Source: Oehlia diaphana (Eukaryota > Glomeromycota > Glomeromycetes > Glomerales > Glomeraceae). Taken from it: DNA of 64,000 nt. Positions 22,676 through 34,339 of the stretch are shown in pieces. The stretch spans positions 55,685-119,684 of the forward strand of contig QZLH01000253.1 of NCBI GenBank assembly GCA_003833135.1, written 5' to 3'. The position numbers and the translations under genes were made by a program. The notes beneath the pieces were generated by a model. The model had not been told where the DNA came from. It made no database searches and was given only the letters and a program-made list of their open reading frames with translations. Numbering within the stretch: position 1 is the stretch's first letter; each line of letters opens with the position of its first letter.

Positions 22676-24144
22676 TATTTCCGCAGCCGTGATAAAACGC
22701 TTATTCCACGTGCCATTCAGATTCTCATTTTTGTTTTTGGACTTGAACTAGCTATGAAATCAAGGTTCAAGCTAACAAATTCCGATAAAATTGGTACGTG
22801 GTTGTTTTATGATACCCGTTGGAAGTACGACTTAAGAACTAAAGTTACACTAGTGAGTATATATAGGGAGTCGCGTCTTTTCGCTTCAGAAGTACTTATC
22901 ATCAAAACCATATGGATAGCTGGTCGCCATTGTTGTCATTCGTTCGTTCTTTTGATTTTTTGGGTAAGAACGCCAATACGATAGATTAACATGTGCACAC
23001 TTTACTCAAGTATTACGTTACACAAATTATTTTACGAAATAAAAGCACACGTCTATCAGTTAATTTTTCGAAGTGAAATATGCTAGAAATGTATGATGCT
23101 ATCAAAGAGGGAGGGAGTACGCGGATCCTTGGCCATTTAATGCGAGTCCCAGCATCAAGTTATTTCTTTGCTCTACATATAATTTCTACAGTTAATTTGT
23201 TTCTATCTATATCGCTAATTACGAGACTTTCACATCTATAAATACCAGATTTCCGAAATAAATTATCTCATCCATATCTACAAATTTTCCCACCCGCACA
23301 GACTATATAATTTAATATTCCCCGTAAGAGAACTTCACCGTGATTAAGTGATTTCGAATCTACAGTATAAAATCGGGGTTAGCAATTGAGATAAAAATAA
23401 GCAATATAGTATACACTTACCATTACTATACAAAATGAGATGATATCAGTCTTTCTTGAAGATACATAATAGTAACAATAAAACTATTGTATTTTAATAA
23501 TATTAATAAATATTAATCGTGGTTGGATAATTTTCAATAGATAATTTAACCGTTAAATTGACCGGTTTTGACCGGTTTTAACCATTTTGACTGCATCCAT
23601 CTACATAGTACATAACAATACCCATAAATTTAAGTTCATCAAATTATCTATAATGACTTTCCTTCAGTTACTGCGCGTTAATTTAACGAAAAATACATTG
23701 TGTAAACAACAGAAAAAAAGAAAAAAATTTTTCATACATCTGTTTCTCTTCATAAGAAATGCATACCTTGTATCAATATCATTGCGGTTCCCTTAAGATT
23801 TATATGCAAATTACTCTTTTCAGCAACAAATAAAATAACAAAAAGGAAAGAAAATAGCATCGTACTTTAATTGCAAAAAAAAAACAAAAAATAATGGAGA
23901 AATTGAAGAGAAAATTTTTTAATTTAATCAGCATGGAGGCACAAAATATGATTTGAATAAAACAGTTATTTAACGTACAATTTTAATGATATCATACAAA
24001 ATAAAAGATTTTAAGTTTAATTATTCTTGTTTTGCGATACAAAATCTTTTATTTATGTTAAATAACAGCTAATTAACGGTTAAATTTACCACCCATATTA
24101 AATAAAATATGCATTATTTCTGACATATTTTCAAAACTAATAAA
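22676..24144. other. Intergenic, no gene seen
   Basis: Upstream of the BED-finger gene. It holds a stretch of TTAACCGG/GACCGGTTTT words at 23540-23590 like those in the 784-bp duplication. No intact coding sequence. Confidence 0.4.
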
Positions 24145-24741
24145 ATGAAAAAAGGTAAAAGAAAACCTTGCTGGAATCATTTTTTTGTGAGTAAAGACGA
24201 CCCGCATCCTCAAAATCCCCATGTAACATGTAAATATTGTTCCAAAGAATTTAAACGAGGCATTCCTGAACGAATGCAAGCTCATCTAGACAATTGTGAT
24301 GAGGCACCAGAAAACGCAAAGGCACAGTTCAATAATGATAGTATGAGCGAAACCGAACAAAATTCTCTCGAGATTTTACTAGTTAAAGCATTATCTTCAG
24401 CTAAAGTTGATTCATCTTTCGTCGAAAATCCAAGTGTTATTAAATTATTTCAACAACTAAGGCCATCCTTCAAATTACCAAATAGGAAAAAATTTAATCA
24501 ATTAGAATTAATAATAGGGTATCAACAAGAAACTGATACCTACTCTAACACACAAATAAAACCTAATCCAAATTACCAATCCCATACTCAACAAATTGAT
24601 TTTCAACAGGAAGCCGAATCCAACCAATTCCATACTCAACAAATTGATTATTCGATTCACCAGCAACAAGCCGAATCCAATCCGATTTACCAAATTCATA
24701 CCGAATTATCGCCAAACTTGGCGTATCAATTTAAATTTTAG
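24145..24741 (+). CDS. BED zinc-finger protein, transposase-derived, no catalytic core
   Basis: A single-exon ORF of 198 aa. The BED finger at about 5-52 has W10, CKYC (34-37), R-M-Q-A-H-L and Cys52 in the C-x2-C-x(n)-H-x(3-5)-C pattern. Residues about 67-115 (SLEILLVKALSSAKVDSSFVENP, then RPSFKLPN) align with the same stretch of the Sel1 fusion at 5.9-7.6 kb and with the entry into hAT transposase cores. The rest (120-198) is a Gln/Asn-rich tail of degenerate repeats (Y/FHTQQID.., NPIYQxHT). There is no DDE catalytic region, so it is either a domesticated DNA-binding fragment or a truncated copy. The frame is intact, with an ATG in good position. Confidence 0.7.
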   Translation: MKKGKRKPCWNHFFVSKDDPHPQNPHVTCKYCSKEFKRGIPERMQAHLDNCDEAPENAKAQFNNDSMSETEQNSLEILLVKALSSAKVDSSFVENPSVIKLFQQLRPSFKLPNRKKFNQLELIIGYQQETDTYSNTQIKPNPNYQSHTQQIDFQQEAESNQFHTQQIDYSIHQQQAESNPIYQIHTELSPNLAYQFKF

Positions 24742-25640
24742 ATTTTTCTTTTTATTTAAATTTTTCAAATCGTTTATCGTTTATCGTTTATTTTATATAC
24801 CGTTGTTAAATTTTTCGAATCGAAAGCTTTTATCAAAATGACTTCGAATTTCATTCAAATAAGTGTAATTTCGATAAATTTTTTGTTTGCAAAGATTATT
24901 TTCCCATCCCTATGCCATTATTTTACGATTAAAATAAAATAAAATTTTTTATTTTGTAAGGATATTTGAAAAAACGAAGAATATTCGTTATCATAATAAA
25001 AATTGTTCAATTTAAGATGTGAAGTAAATTTAATCATTCAAATGTTTTCCGGAATTTTCTTTTTGACATTTTCCGAGCTTGGGGACATTGTAGGAGAAGT
25101 AGAATTGATTATGAAAAGGGCTATTAGCGTTAGAATAATCTTGATTGTGATTTATTTCATTGTTCAGATTGAAAGCGCGGTTGAACTCCGATAAAATGCA
25201 CACGTATTAAATTGTTAGCAATTTATTTTTATTATGTATGACGTAATATTTGTATTTAAAAAAAAATATAATTTGTTCGACAGAATCCAATCGGGTTTTT
25301 GAATTGACGTTAAGGCAGAATTATCGCTCGGTATTTAAAATATTTTTTTTAAATTTAATCTTGAATTGGTAGGTTAATAACTAGTAAAATCCATCCAGCT
25401 GATTTCAATCCTAATCTAATTATGATATATCTAAAAAATTTTTCTCTTTTTTTAAACATGACATCTCAAGTCCTTAGTATAGTACCAATTTTTGATAGCC
25501 TGAAGATTTGACATTTATTACACGTTGAGTATATAAATTATTAAACCAGGTGATACAGTATTTATGTAATCAACTGCTGACTGCTGTGCTAATCATGTGA
25601 TTGCTGCAGGTGATGGTAAAATTAAAAATAATTATTTTTA
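24742..25640. other. Intergenic, no gene seen
   Basis: 3' flank of the BED gene grading into the A+T-rich block. A 63-codon frame at 25003-25194 has a hydrophobic core but no start context or homologue I recognise. Confidence 0.4.
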
Positions 25641-28250
25641 AATATTTATAAATTAAAATCTTTTATATAGAATAATTTTTTTTGATTAGATTGAATTAAA
25701 TAAGACAAAATTTTTAATTTTTAAAGTTTATAAAAGTATTTTAAAAATCAGAAAAACATGTTTATAATTGTTAAAAATAATATTATATAAATATAATAAT
25801 ATTATACTACACTAATTAAGATATCTAGGTACCTTTATATTAAAAGACTTGGATATTTATTAGATATAAAAAATTTCTTTTAAATTAAAATTTGAGTATA
25901 ATTTAATTTTTTAATTATAAATATTTTATATAAAATTTAAATATTCATATAAATTAATTTATATATGAATAATTTTATTAAAAAAATTAGTCTTACTTCT
26001 TATTTTTTTATTTTAAAAAAAAAATAATTTAATTATTATTATATTCATTTATTATAATATTTGTAATTTCATATTGATATATAAAATAGTAATTTTATTT
26101 TTATAATTAAATAGAACCCTAAATATCTGCAACTTATATTAAACAATTTGTAAAATTTATTGATAAATGTAATTATAATGCTTAATAAAAAAAATTATGC
26201 TATTCTGGTATTAAAATAAGTAAAAAAATATCTATTTTGTCATTAAAACTTAAAAGTATTATTATCCTAATTACTTTAATCATCAGTTTTATTGATCATC
26301 AATTTTTCAACTTGGTATTTCTTACTTTTAATTTCACATTATATAACCTTTAATCCTTTATATAATTATCATAAAATAAGGATTTAGTATTAATCTTAAT
26401 ACCCTATAATAAAAAAAGGTTGCTTATTTTGGATAAATATAATAATCAAATTTTAATTATAATAAAATTTAGATTAGCATTATAAATTTGACCAGAATTA
26501 ACAGTTAAGAAAACTCTAGCCAGAATTATTGATTTAAATATTGTTAATTTACTAATTTTAGTTAATTTTAAACTTTAAATATATATTATAATATAATGAT
26601 GTTATAGTATAAAAAATTTTCTATTTATTTTGTAATATTTTTAACTAATTATTATAAATAAAATATTGATTTCTATAAGAATAAATAAAAAAAAATAAAT
26701 AAATATAATAAATATCAAAATATTTATTTTAATAAAATAAATTTAACAAGTCCAAAATCATTAAAATCCAATCACTGATTTTTAAGATAGCAAAATTTAA
26801 AGCTAAAAAATTAATATAATTTTATAGAATTTATTATAAAATTTATATAAAATTAAAATTTAAGTTTTTTAATATTATTCAAAATTCTAGTTTTACTATA
26901 TAAATTACCTATAAAATTAATTGCCAAATTTTTTAATATTAATTAGCTAATATTACACTGAATTTTATTCAATAATTAGTAATTTAAAATATTATAAAAT
27001 GGATTTCTTAATAAAAAAAAATATATTATTATTATATAAATTCATTAATTTAATATTAAAAATATAAATATTAATTTCTATTAAAAATTATTTTTATATA
27101 CAAATTAATTATAATAAATTTTCTTTATATATTTTATTTTATTTAGATTTATTTATTTATTTTAAAATTAGAAATTTTAGAAGTAAAATATTATTAATAA
27201 AAGAAATTTATAAAAATTATATAATATAATAACTTTATATTTTTTTATAACATATAGTATATATTTAAAATTATATATAAAATATTAGTCTCCATAGTAT
27301 AAATATAACTTTATTATATTATTATTATAGTTTTACCATAATGATTAATACTTTCTATTAAATAATATACTGTTTAATTAAAAATAAATTACTGATAAAC
27401 TTTTTAATTTATCATTTAAATAAATGTTATTTATAAAAATAAAATTATAGGCAATTATGAAAAATAATACCTAAAATTAAATTAAATTAAAATATAATAT
27501 AAATTAGTTTTTTACTTCAAATCACCGGGGGTGATCATCACCGTTGGCCAGAATTATTAATTTTTACCGGCACTATGTTTTTTTAATGCTGGTCGATCAT
27601 CATAATTTCAGTCACTGGTGATCATCACCCCCGGTAGTTAGAAAAATTCAATAAATTAATAATATTTTAAAGAATTGATATTTTTAATTATTAGGATTAG
27701 ATACAATTATTACAATTATAAAAATTATTATTTTTTTTATAAGAGCTTTTAATAATTTTAATATATGTATTATAATATCTATATAATATGGTATATCAAT
27801 ATTGATTTTTTATTTAAATATTCTTTTTTTTATTTAAACAAATATTTTCGTTTAGATATACGTATATTGTCATTTGATTTAATACACCAAAAAAACAATA
27901 TTACTACTTGTTTTAATATGTTTTTGTCATCCATTTTTACTACACCTGATCTTTTGCAATTACTTATAATATTAACAGTAATTTTTTTTTAAAAAAAATG
28001 CATCTTTGAATTAGTATATGTATTATTACACTTATATTTTAAATCTACAACTCACTAATTAAAGGTAATTTGCCTGAATCATTAATGGTAATTCCATATC
28101 AGATTTTAATATAATTGATTCGGTAATTGAATAATAATAAGAGTAAATGTAGTAGGTATTACCAAATTATTTTTATTGATAATTACATTTGATTTCACGT
28201 CAAATACTGGATAGAATAGTATCACAGGTTGGTCCTTTATATTATTTTAA
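25640..28250. other. Extremely A+T-rich gene-free block
   Basis: About 2.6 kb in which G and C are rare (by eye well under 20 percent), with no start-to-stop frame of protein-like composition. The only G+C-rich points are the short foldback at 27524-27635 and a few gccagaatta words. It could be a mutational graveyard of mobile elements or a structural (replication or centromere-like) sequence; the sequence alone does not say. Confidence 0.6.
27524..27635. mobile_element. 112-bp foldback with 19-bp perfect arms
   Basis: The left arm ACCGGGGGTGATCATCACC (27524-27542) is the exact reverse complement of the right arm (27617-27635). The arms are themselves partly palindromic (GGTGATCATCACC). Inside is GGCCAGAATTATTAA, the word shared with the 82-bp foldback at 8178-8259. 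The arms are G+C-rich in a very A+T-rich setting, so they stand out as a recent or constrained sequence. Confidence 0.7.
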
Positions 28251-28689
28251 TAAAATTAATAACGAGTGAGTATTATTTTTATGAATTCACAAAAAAAAAA
28301 AAAAAAAATTACATACAATATCATCAACATCATAAGCCCATAGTTGTAATCTAGAAGAATAAAGCTAAAAATGCCAACCATCTTAAATGAAACGTGGAGT
28401 AGAAATATAAATCACATTTATACATTTCGACCAAATTAACAATACTTCAGATCACGTTTTCTCCTCTTTTCTTTTCTTATTGAAGGAGATTTCTTTTTCG
28501 TAATTCAAAAGTTGATCTAATAATATTATTAAAATGTTAAAAAAATCCAATAAACCCATTAAACATTTTTGCACACAATACATAAAAAAGCTTTACCTTT
28601 TTATGCTTCCTATTTTTTTTTCCATTACATCACAGTTACTATAACTGACATTCTTTTACCACTCTTTGATATTCATTAATACATTCTTG

Positions 28690-29125
28690 AAAATCTAATT
28701 ATCTTCAAGTGTATTTGATGGTCCACATGCATTTACAGCTTTAGATGACACGGTATGATTACAAGTTTCTTTCTAATAGTTTTTGGTTGCTAAATTTGTT
28801 TTTTCCGTAACATTCTTATAGCTAACAAGTTGAATAGACAGAATATTTGCTGTAGGCGTTTTTATATTGTTATTTTTAACAACTAGTTGTATATTTATTT
28901 CATCAATAATATTGACTTCATTATAATCTTCATTGTTATCATCATTTTCATCATCATAATCTAAATCATTTTCATCTCATAATTTTCATCATCAACAACA
29001 TCATCATCATCATCAACATCATCATAGTTATCTTAATTATTATCATCATCTTTATCATCATCTTTATCATCATCTTCTTCTTCCATTTTATTATCAACAT
29101 CTCTTTCATTTTCTTTCCTATTACT
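28690..29125 (-). pseudogene. Acidic (Asp-rich) protein pseudogene
   Basis: On the minus strand a frame rich in Asp (MEEEDDDKDDDKDDD near 29050-29090) continues, after a TAA at 29033-29035 and a frame change near 28980, into a protein-like segment (NIIDEINIQLVVKNNNIKTP, around 28810-28900) with a later in-frame stop near 28770. The Asp tract corresponds to a CATCAT/ATCATC microsatellite that may drive the frame changes. The family is not recognised. Confidence 0.4.
28950..29085. repeat. ATC/CAT trinucleotide microsatellite
   Basis: Runs of atcatcatc, interrupted by aac, att and ttt triplets, encode the poly-Asp tract of the pseudogene on the minus strand. Confidence 0.7.
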
Positions 29126-29271
29126 ATAATTCTCTCTTTTCTTTTGTTATAAATAATCCAAACAATGAAGACAATTATGTGAGCATTTTTGGATTTCTTT
29201 GATTACTATTTTTTAATTGTTGAAGTTTGCTATTACAAGTGCAGGTAGAATAGAAAAAAATACTATTGTAC

Positions 29272-29456
29272 CCCTGTAAAAAAGTTGATCCGTTTTTTAT
29301 ATTCCATTTTTTTTCCGTAAAGGGCTCATATTTCCGGAATTAATAACCTTATATAACGGAATATATCGATTTATTCACATTTTCCGTGAATGGATCCGTG
29401 AAAGGCTCATTTTTACGGAGTTTTTACAGAAATAACGGATAAAATTTTTTATAGGG
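29272..29456. mobile_element. 185-bp MITE with CCCTRTAAAAAA ends
   Basis: The left end CCCTGTAAAAAAGTTGATCC and the right end (reverse complement CCCTATAAAAAATTTTATCC) match at 16 of 20 positions. Inside, ccgtgaa-ggctcat and ccgtaaagggctcat repeats make a second tier. A target duplication is unclear. Related ends occur at 4427-4534. Confidence 0.55.
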
Positions 29457-29550
29457 CGCAATATTAAGCGTTCATGTCTTATACTGCAGGACTAAAAACA
29501 TTTAACAAGTATAGTTCCGTCATTTTACTTAATATACAAGAATTATTTAA

Positions 29551-29660
29551 TTTGAATATAAAATATAGTTAATATACAAAAATATACATAAGCAGTATAT
29601 AATTTGAATACAATATAGTTAATACACAAAGATATAATAAATATACATAAGCAGTATATA
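29551..29660. repeat. Two-copy 52-58 bp tandem repeat
   Basis: tttgaata.aa.atagttaata-acaaa...atacataagcagtata occurs at 29551-29602 and again at 29603-29660, directly abutting the left end of the palindromic element at 29661. The element inserted at a TA in the second copy. Confidence 0.6.
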
Positions 29661-30339
29661 CACTCCCGCGCAATAAGTTTAGGACCACCTTATTTTTATT
29701 TATATTAATAAATTTTTATTCTTATTTATATAAGTTTTTTTTAAAAAAATTTCTTTACATTGTAATTTCTTGAATAAATATAAAAAATTATTATATTGAT
29801 CTTTATAAATCATATAATACAAGGTTTTTTTCTCAATGACAAATTTTTAACTTTTCAATCAGAGTGATTACAAACAAAAATAAGTACAAAATTTAAATAG
29901 TTAGGTAAAAATAAGATTATATTTCAAATTTTGTAAAGATCGAATCAGTAGTTATTGAGAAATTAACAATTAAGGATCGATAATTTATATATAAGACCTA
30001 TGATTTTCATATATAAATTGTCGATCTTTAATTATTAATTTCTCGATAACTACTGACTCAATTTTCATGAAATTTGGAATATAATTTTATTGTTAGCTAA
30101 ACTATTAGAACTTTGTATTCATTTTACTGTAACTGCTTTAGTTAAGGAGTTAAAATTTTACTATTAAAAAAAAAACTTTATTTTACATGATTTATAAATG
30201 CAAATGTGGTAATTTTTTATGTTTTTTATAAAATTATAATATAAAAATTTTTTTTAAAAAAATAAATTATATAAATAGGAATAAAACTTTATTAATATAA
30301 ACAAAAATAAGGTGGTCCTAAACTTATTGCGTGGGAGTG
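29661..30339. mobile_element. 679-bp palindromic Tc1/mariner-type MITE
   Basis: TA dinucleotides flank it (29659-29660 and 30340-30341). The ends CACTCCCGCGCAATAAGTTT and, reverse-complemented, CACTCCCACGCAATAAGTTT differ at one base, and the inverted similarity continues through gaccaccttattttt and onward to the centre near 30005, where atatataaattatcgatcctt meets its near-complement. The whole element is therefore two arms of about 335 bp forming one imperfect hairpin. No transposase frame. CACTCCC..GCAATAAGTTTAGGACCACC ends with TA targets are typical of Tc1/mariner relatives. Confidence 0.85.
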
Positions 30340-30341
30340 TA

Positions 30342-32427
30342 AATTAAATTGAACTTTCAAAAAAGTTATCAATATATTTTAATATTTTTTAGATGTTTTG
30401 GATTCTCATCTGGTCTTTTATTTACCAATAATATTCAAATAGGTCAAATTTTTTCATTAATTTTTAATATATCATCATATTGAAAATTTAAAATAAGGCT
30501 TTTAAGATTTTGCATATATTATTAATAACATATAAAAATAGTAAGTTTTTTTTAATTTGTTTGTAATCTATTATTTGATTTATTCAATTTAATTATATGA
30601 TAAACTAATGGAATTAACTTTTACCTACTTTCTGATATCTTAAGATCTATCTTTATCTTGTCAGTTTGAGAAAGACATGCAAATTACTTTGCACTTTTAA
30701 TAGACATAAAGTTCTGCATAGATCAAATCAGATTTAAATAAGATTTGATCTGATCCAAAATTTGAAAAAAAACTTGATCTGATCTAAATCAAATCAGATC
30801 ATATTAAATTTGATTTGCATTTGATTTATTTTTTACTAATTATTTTAATTTAAAAAATTACTAGTAAATTTGCTTGCAAACAGTTTAAAAAATAATAATA
30901 AATAGATATAAAAATAATAAGTAATTTACTTATTCTTTATTAATTTAAATAAATAAAATAAATAATAATACATATTATATTATAAAATACTTTATAAAAA
31001 AAGAAAATATATATAGTTAAAATTAATATTATATAAACATTAAAATATTTTTTGTGGAATTCAATTGAGATTGAATGATAAGTAGTTTATAAATTAATAA
31101 TATTAGAGTTGTCCTATGGATCTAAAATTTGAATACACTTGTAATTGAATATACTCTTTTTTTTTTTGAAAATTTTTATATAATAAAAATGCTAATCATT
31201 TTTTCACGTGATATCAGAGAATTTCTGATTTTTTTTAAATAAATACAGTTTATATCTTACTTATAACCTTTAAACCTTGCATTATATGTATTTTGCCTCC
31301 TTTACAACTTTACTTATTATGCTAAAAAGGATTTAAAACTTCATTTTTAACCTATATCATAGGGATGCATGTAAACATAGATGTGTTTAAATTTTAAATC
31401 TTATTGGCTATTTCTATATATATTTTACTATAAAATAATTCAATAAATTTATAAATAATTGCAGTTAAAAAAGTATAGAATAATTTATCAATGAAAATGA
31501 ATTACAGTTTTCAAAATATTACTTAAACAGAGACAGTATTAATAAATGCTACCTTACATATTTTTTTGAATGATACGTTGATTTCTTTTCAAAAATCAAT
31601 CCCAATTCGAATTTTGACTATATAAAAGTAGTAATGTGATTTTTTTATCAGTTCTCGGAAATTGCATCGTGTCACATGATTTATTCTTCCCAACGATATT
31701 CCAAAATTTGACTTATGTGACGTAACTGCGGAAGATTCGCGAAGTGGCAAAAAATAATTTTATACTACGCAATATTAATCGTCAAGCGGATACTGTGCCA
31801 TTCGAGTAGGTTAGTTCTACAGTTTCCTCTAGTAACGGATCATCTTCAAAAGTTGATAAGGTGGCAAGGTGCCACCATCAAGACCAGCCTATTAATTATG
31901 GCGGCTATAGGATAGCGTTTTAAAATTTTAGCAAAATTTAGCATTATGAAAGCACTGTTTATCTATTATTTTTTTTTCATATCTGTAAATGCTAAAATAA
32001 CTTCAGGATTAGCATACAGTAGATATCCCCAAATCTCATATATAATTGTCCTCTTTTTTCTCATATCCATTCAAGAAAAGTTTAAAGTTCTCAGATAACA
32101 CATATAAGACGAATTTAAACACAATTCATTTTTATAGGGAAAGCATATGCTTTTCAGAAGATCAGGAGAGAGAAAAAATAGATTACCTCTGAACAAACAT
32201 TATTGTTCAATTGACTTAGAGTCGGAATTAATATACGATAAATCGATCTTTGATAAACCGTACCCCAAAGCAAGATCTTTGATATAACTCGGCCGATCTT
32301 ATAAACCACGTGTGTGACAGTGGCAATAAAGTAACGACAGTAATTTGTATAGTGTACAATATATACATGAAAGCATACACGAGTTAAAAAATTTAAACCA
32401 AGATGTGAGCAAACAAATTTCATTTTA
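30342..32427. other. Gene-free; contains AAATCAGATC-type repeats
   Basis: A+T-rich DNA. Between about 30718 and 30825 the word aaatcagatc / gatctgattt and variants recurs around eight times in both orientations, like the subterminal repeats of a DNA transposon. From 31700 onward composition becomes more balanced and a short palindrome ggtggcaaggtgccacc (31859-31875) is present. No intact gene. Confidence 0.45.
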
Positions 32428-33640
32428 TTACATAAATTCCACTACATCCAGTGCCTCAAAAACAACAAAGTAAGGAAAGGCAATGGCGTATCTGAAATTT
32501 TCTGTTACCCATGCCACATGAAGAATACCAAGAGCTTTTCCGTTTTTGCCCACAACGCTTGCTCCCGAATCTCCAGGCTCAAAGTCTCCATAATTGAATT
32601 TAAACACCAATTGTCGATCAAGACCATACAGTAGGATAACATTTCTGACGCTTTTTATCGATTTCTTGGATCAATGGTGACTTCATGTATCCGATGAATA
32701 TTTCTTTGTAATTGTTATTATTATGGGGAGGAATTTGGCCTTGCTCTTCTTGCGCTTCTGCAAATTTATGCTTTCGTTTGTTAGATCAATTGAAACAGCA
32801 GAGTCAATAGGAAGCAATTTTCCGCCTGTAGCTCTTCCTACTTTAAAGACACCAAATTCGTCATCAACATTTTTAAACTCTTCGTATGTATAAAAACCAT
32901 TAGATGAGTATTTACGGGAAGAATTTCCCTTTCAAAGTACTCTTAACTCTTAAGAAATTGTAAATCTGTTTGGGTATAATGTACGATTGGAGTTTTCGAA
33001 AATACAAAATGCAGAATCAATACCAAAGTTCTTCTTATGTACTCCAGAGAAGAAGTTTCTTCGTATACCACGCACATAACAGGTATGAAAACTAAGGAGT
33101 CACATACACTACAATGTATAATTGGTTGGATGAGCGTGGACTTTATCACACTACTACCCCAAATGATATTACTTATTTCTGACGTTTTATAATTCTAATA
33201 TAAATGGTAAAAAGTTAAAGCATAGAGAATTATTGATGAAAAAATATTTGTTCTTTCTGATATTGAACAATAGAAGTGTACACGCGAAAGAATCACATAA
33301 TGAATGAAGCCATCGCCCCATCGGGTTAAGACAGCATCCAAACCCTCCTCGCTAGCATCGAGGGGCGTAGTACACTCACTAGTTAACATGTACACACGCG
33401 AAAGAATCATATAATGGATGAAGCCATCGCGCTTCTCCTCTCCATCGGGTTTAGACAGCATCCAAACCCTTCTTGACAGCATCGAGGGGCATAGTAACAT
33501 GTAACTTTGCTGATGTTCCACTTTATATGCAACTGACCTTGAGCAATTTCTTCGTTGACTGTGCTTTCTCCGCCACTCGTTTATCAGATGCACCAGCGAG
33601 AATGATTAACTCGTCGCCTAACGAAGAATGGGCCTGTTCT
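32428..33640 (-). pseudogene. Trypsin-like serine-protease-fold pseudogene
   Basis: Minus-strand frames hold a segment VGRATGGKLLPIDSA (around 32800-32860), then after a frame change FKFNYGDFEPGDSGASVVG near 32545-32605, ending at 32428. GDSG is the catalytic-serine motif of S1/trypsin-fold peptidases, and the GRATG strand is usual in a fungal branch of that fold. The upstream part (33100-33640) is broken by a 105-bp tandem duplication and stops. The gene cannot be translated through. Downstream neighbours are likewise decayed. Confidence 0.55.
33277..33495. repeat. About 105-bp tandem duplication
   Basis: The unit acacgcgaaagaatca.ataatg.atgaagccatcgc...ccatcggg ... gcatcgaggggc.tagta occurs at about 33277-33376 and 33389-33495; the second copy carries an extra cttctcctct. 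It sits inside the protease-like pseudogene. Confidence 0.75.
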
Positions 33641-33880
33641 TTTTTTTTTATGAAGACTTAGATTTTTCTGAATCCAGAACATGTCGAACGATTCAACCGA
33701 CCATTGTTGAAAGTTTGTACTTAATCAGTATTCTACAAATCGGAAGTTATATGCGACTCAAAATGTGTAAATGTTGGTGGTTGTGAAAAAATAGGAACTC
33801 ACCTTCATAATTAAGATTAGAGGTAATCTTCTATAGAAGACATTTTAAAACTAGGAAACGCGGGCGATTTAGATTATTTA

Positions 33881-34113
33881 ACCTAGCGTTACCCCAAAAA
33901 AAGCACTGGTCACGTGACCATGTAAAAAATCATCACATCCGTCGCACCCCTCAGTCATTGTTTATACTGTATTTATCTGAGGGACTTTGGTTTTTTTTTT
34001 TCAAACTTATCTGTTATTCGTCACTTTTATTTGTCACCGAACTGTTCACGTGATAGTGCATAATTCCGCATAATGCCGGCCACCAGTGCTTTTTTTTGGG
34101 GGTAACGCTAGGG
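33881..34113. mobile_element. 233-bp TA-flanked MITE with CCTAGCGTTACCCC ends
   Basis: The left end (A)CCTAGCGTTACCCCAAAAAA and the reverse-complemented right end CCCTAGCGTTACCCCCAAAA run on to AGCACTGG, giving about 31 bp of inverted repeat. TA lies immediately outside both ends (33879-33880, 34114-34115). It holds cacgtgac words but no ORF. It could be Stowaway/Tc1-mariner-like. Confidence 0.7.
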
Positions 34114-34339
34114 TAGTTTTTAACGCGCACAAAATTGAGCAATATGATTGGTAACACTCGCGTAAAACGCAAGTGTTAATATAGGGATTTATGTCGCACA
34201 GGCATTGCGTCATTACACGTGACCCGCTTTAATGTTACTTTATTTGAAATAAAAACGTTGGCCTACAATACATAAAAAAATTGCATCGCCAATACATAGT
34301 TTGAATAAAAAAAATTTCTAACTACTCATTAGGGAAGAA

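Noticed and set aside
25003..25194. 63-codon hydrophobic frame 3' of the BED gene
   Set aside because: No homologue recognised; composition typical of A+T-rich flanks.
27765..27992. 75-codon Phe/Ile/Tyr-rich frame in the A+T block
   Set aside because: Amino-acid make-up follows base composition; lacks any motif.
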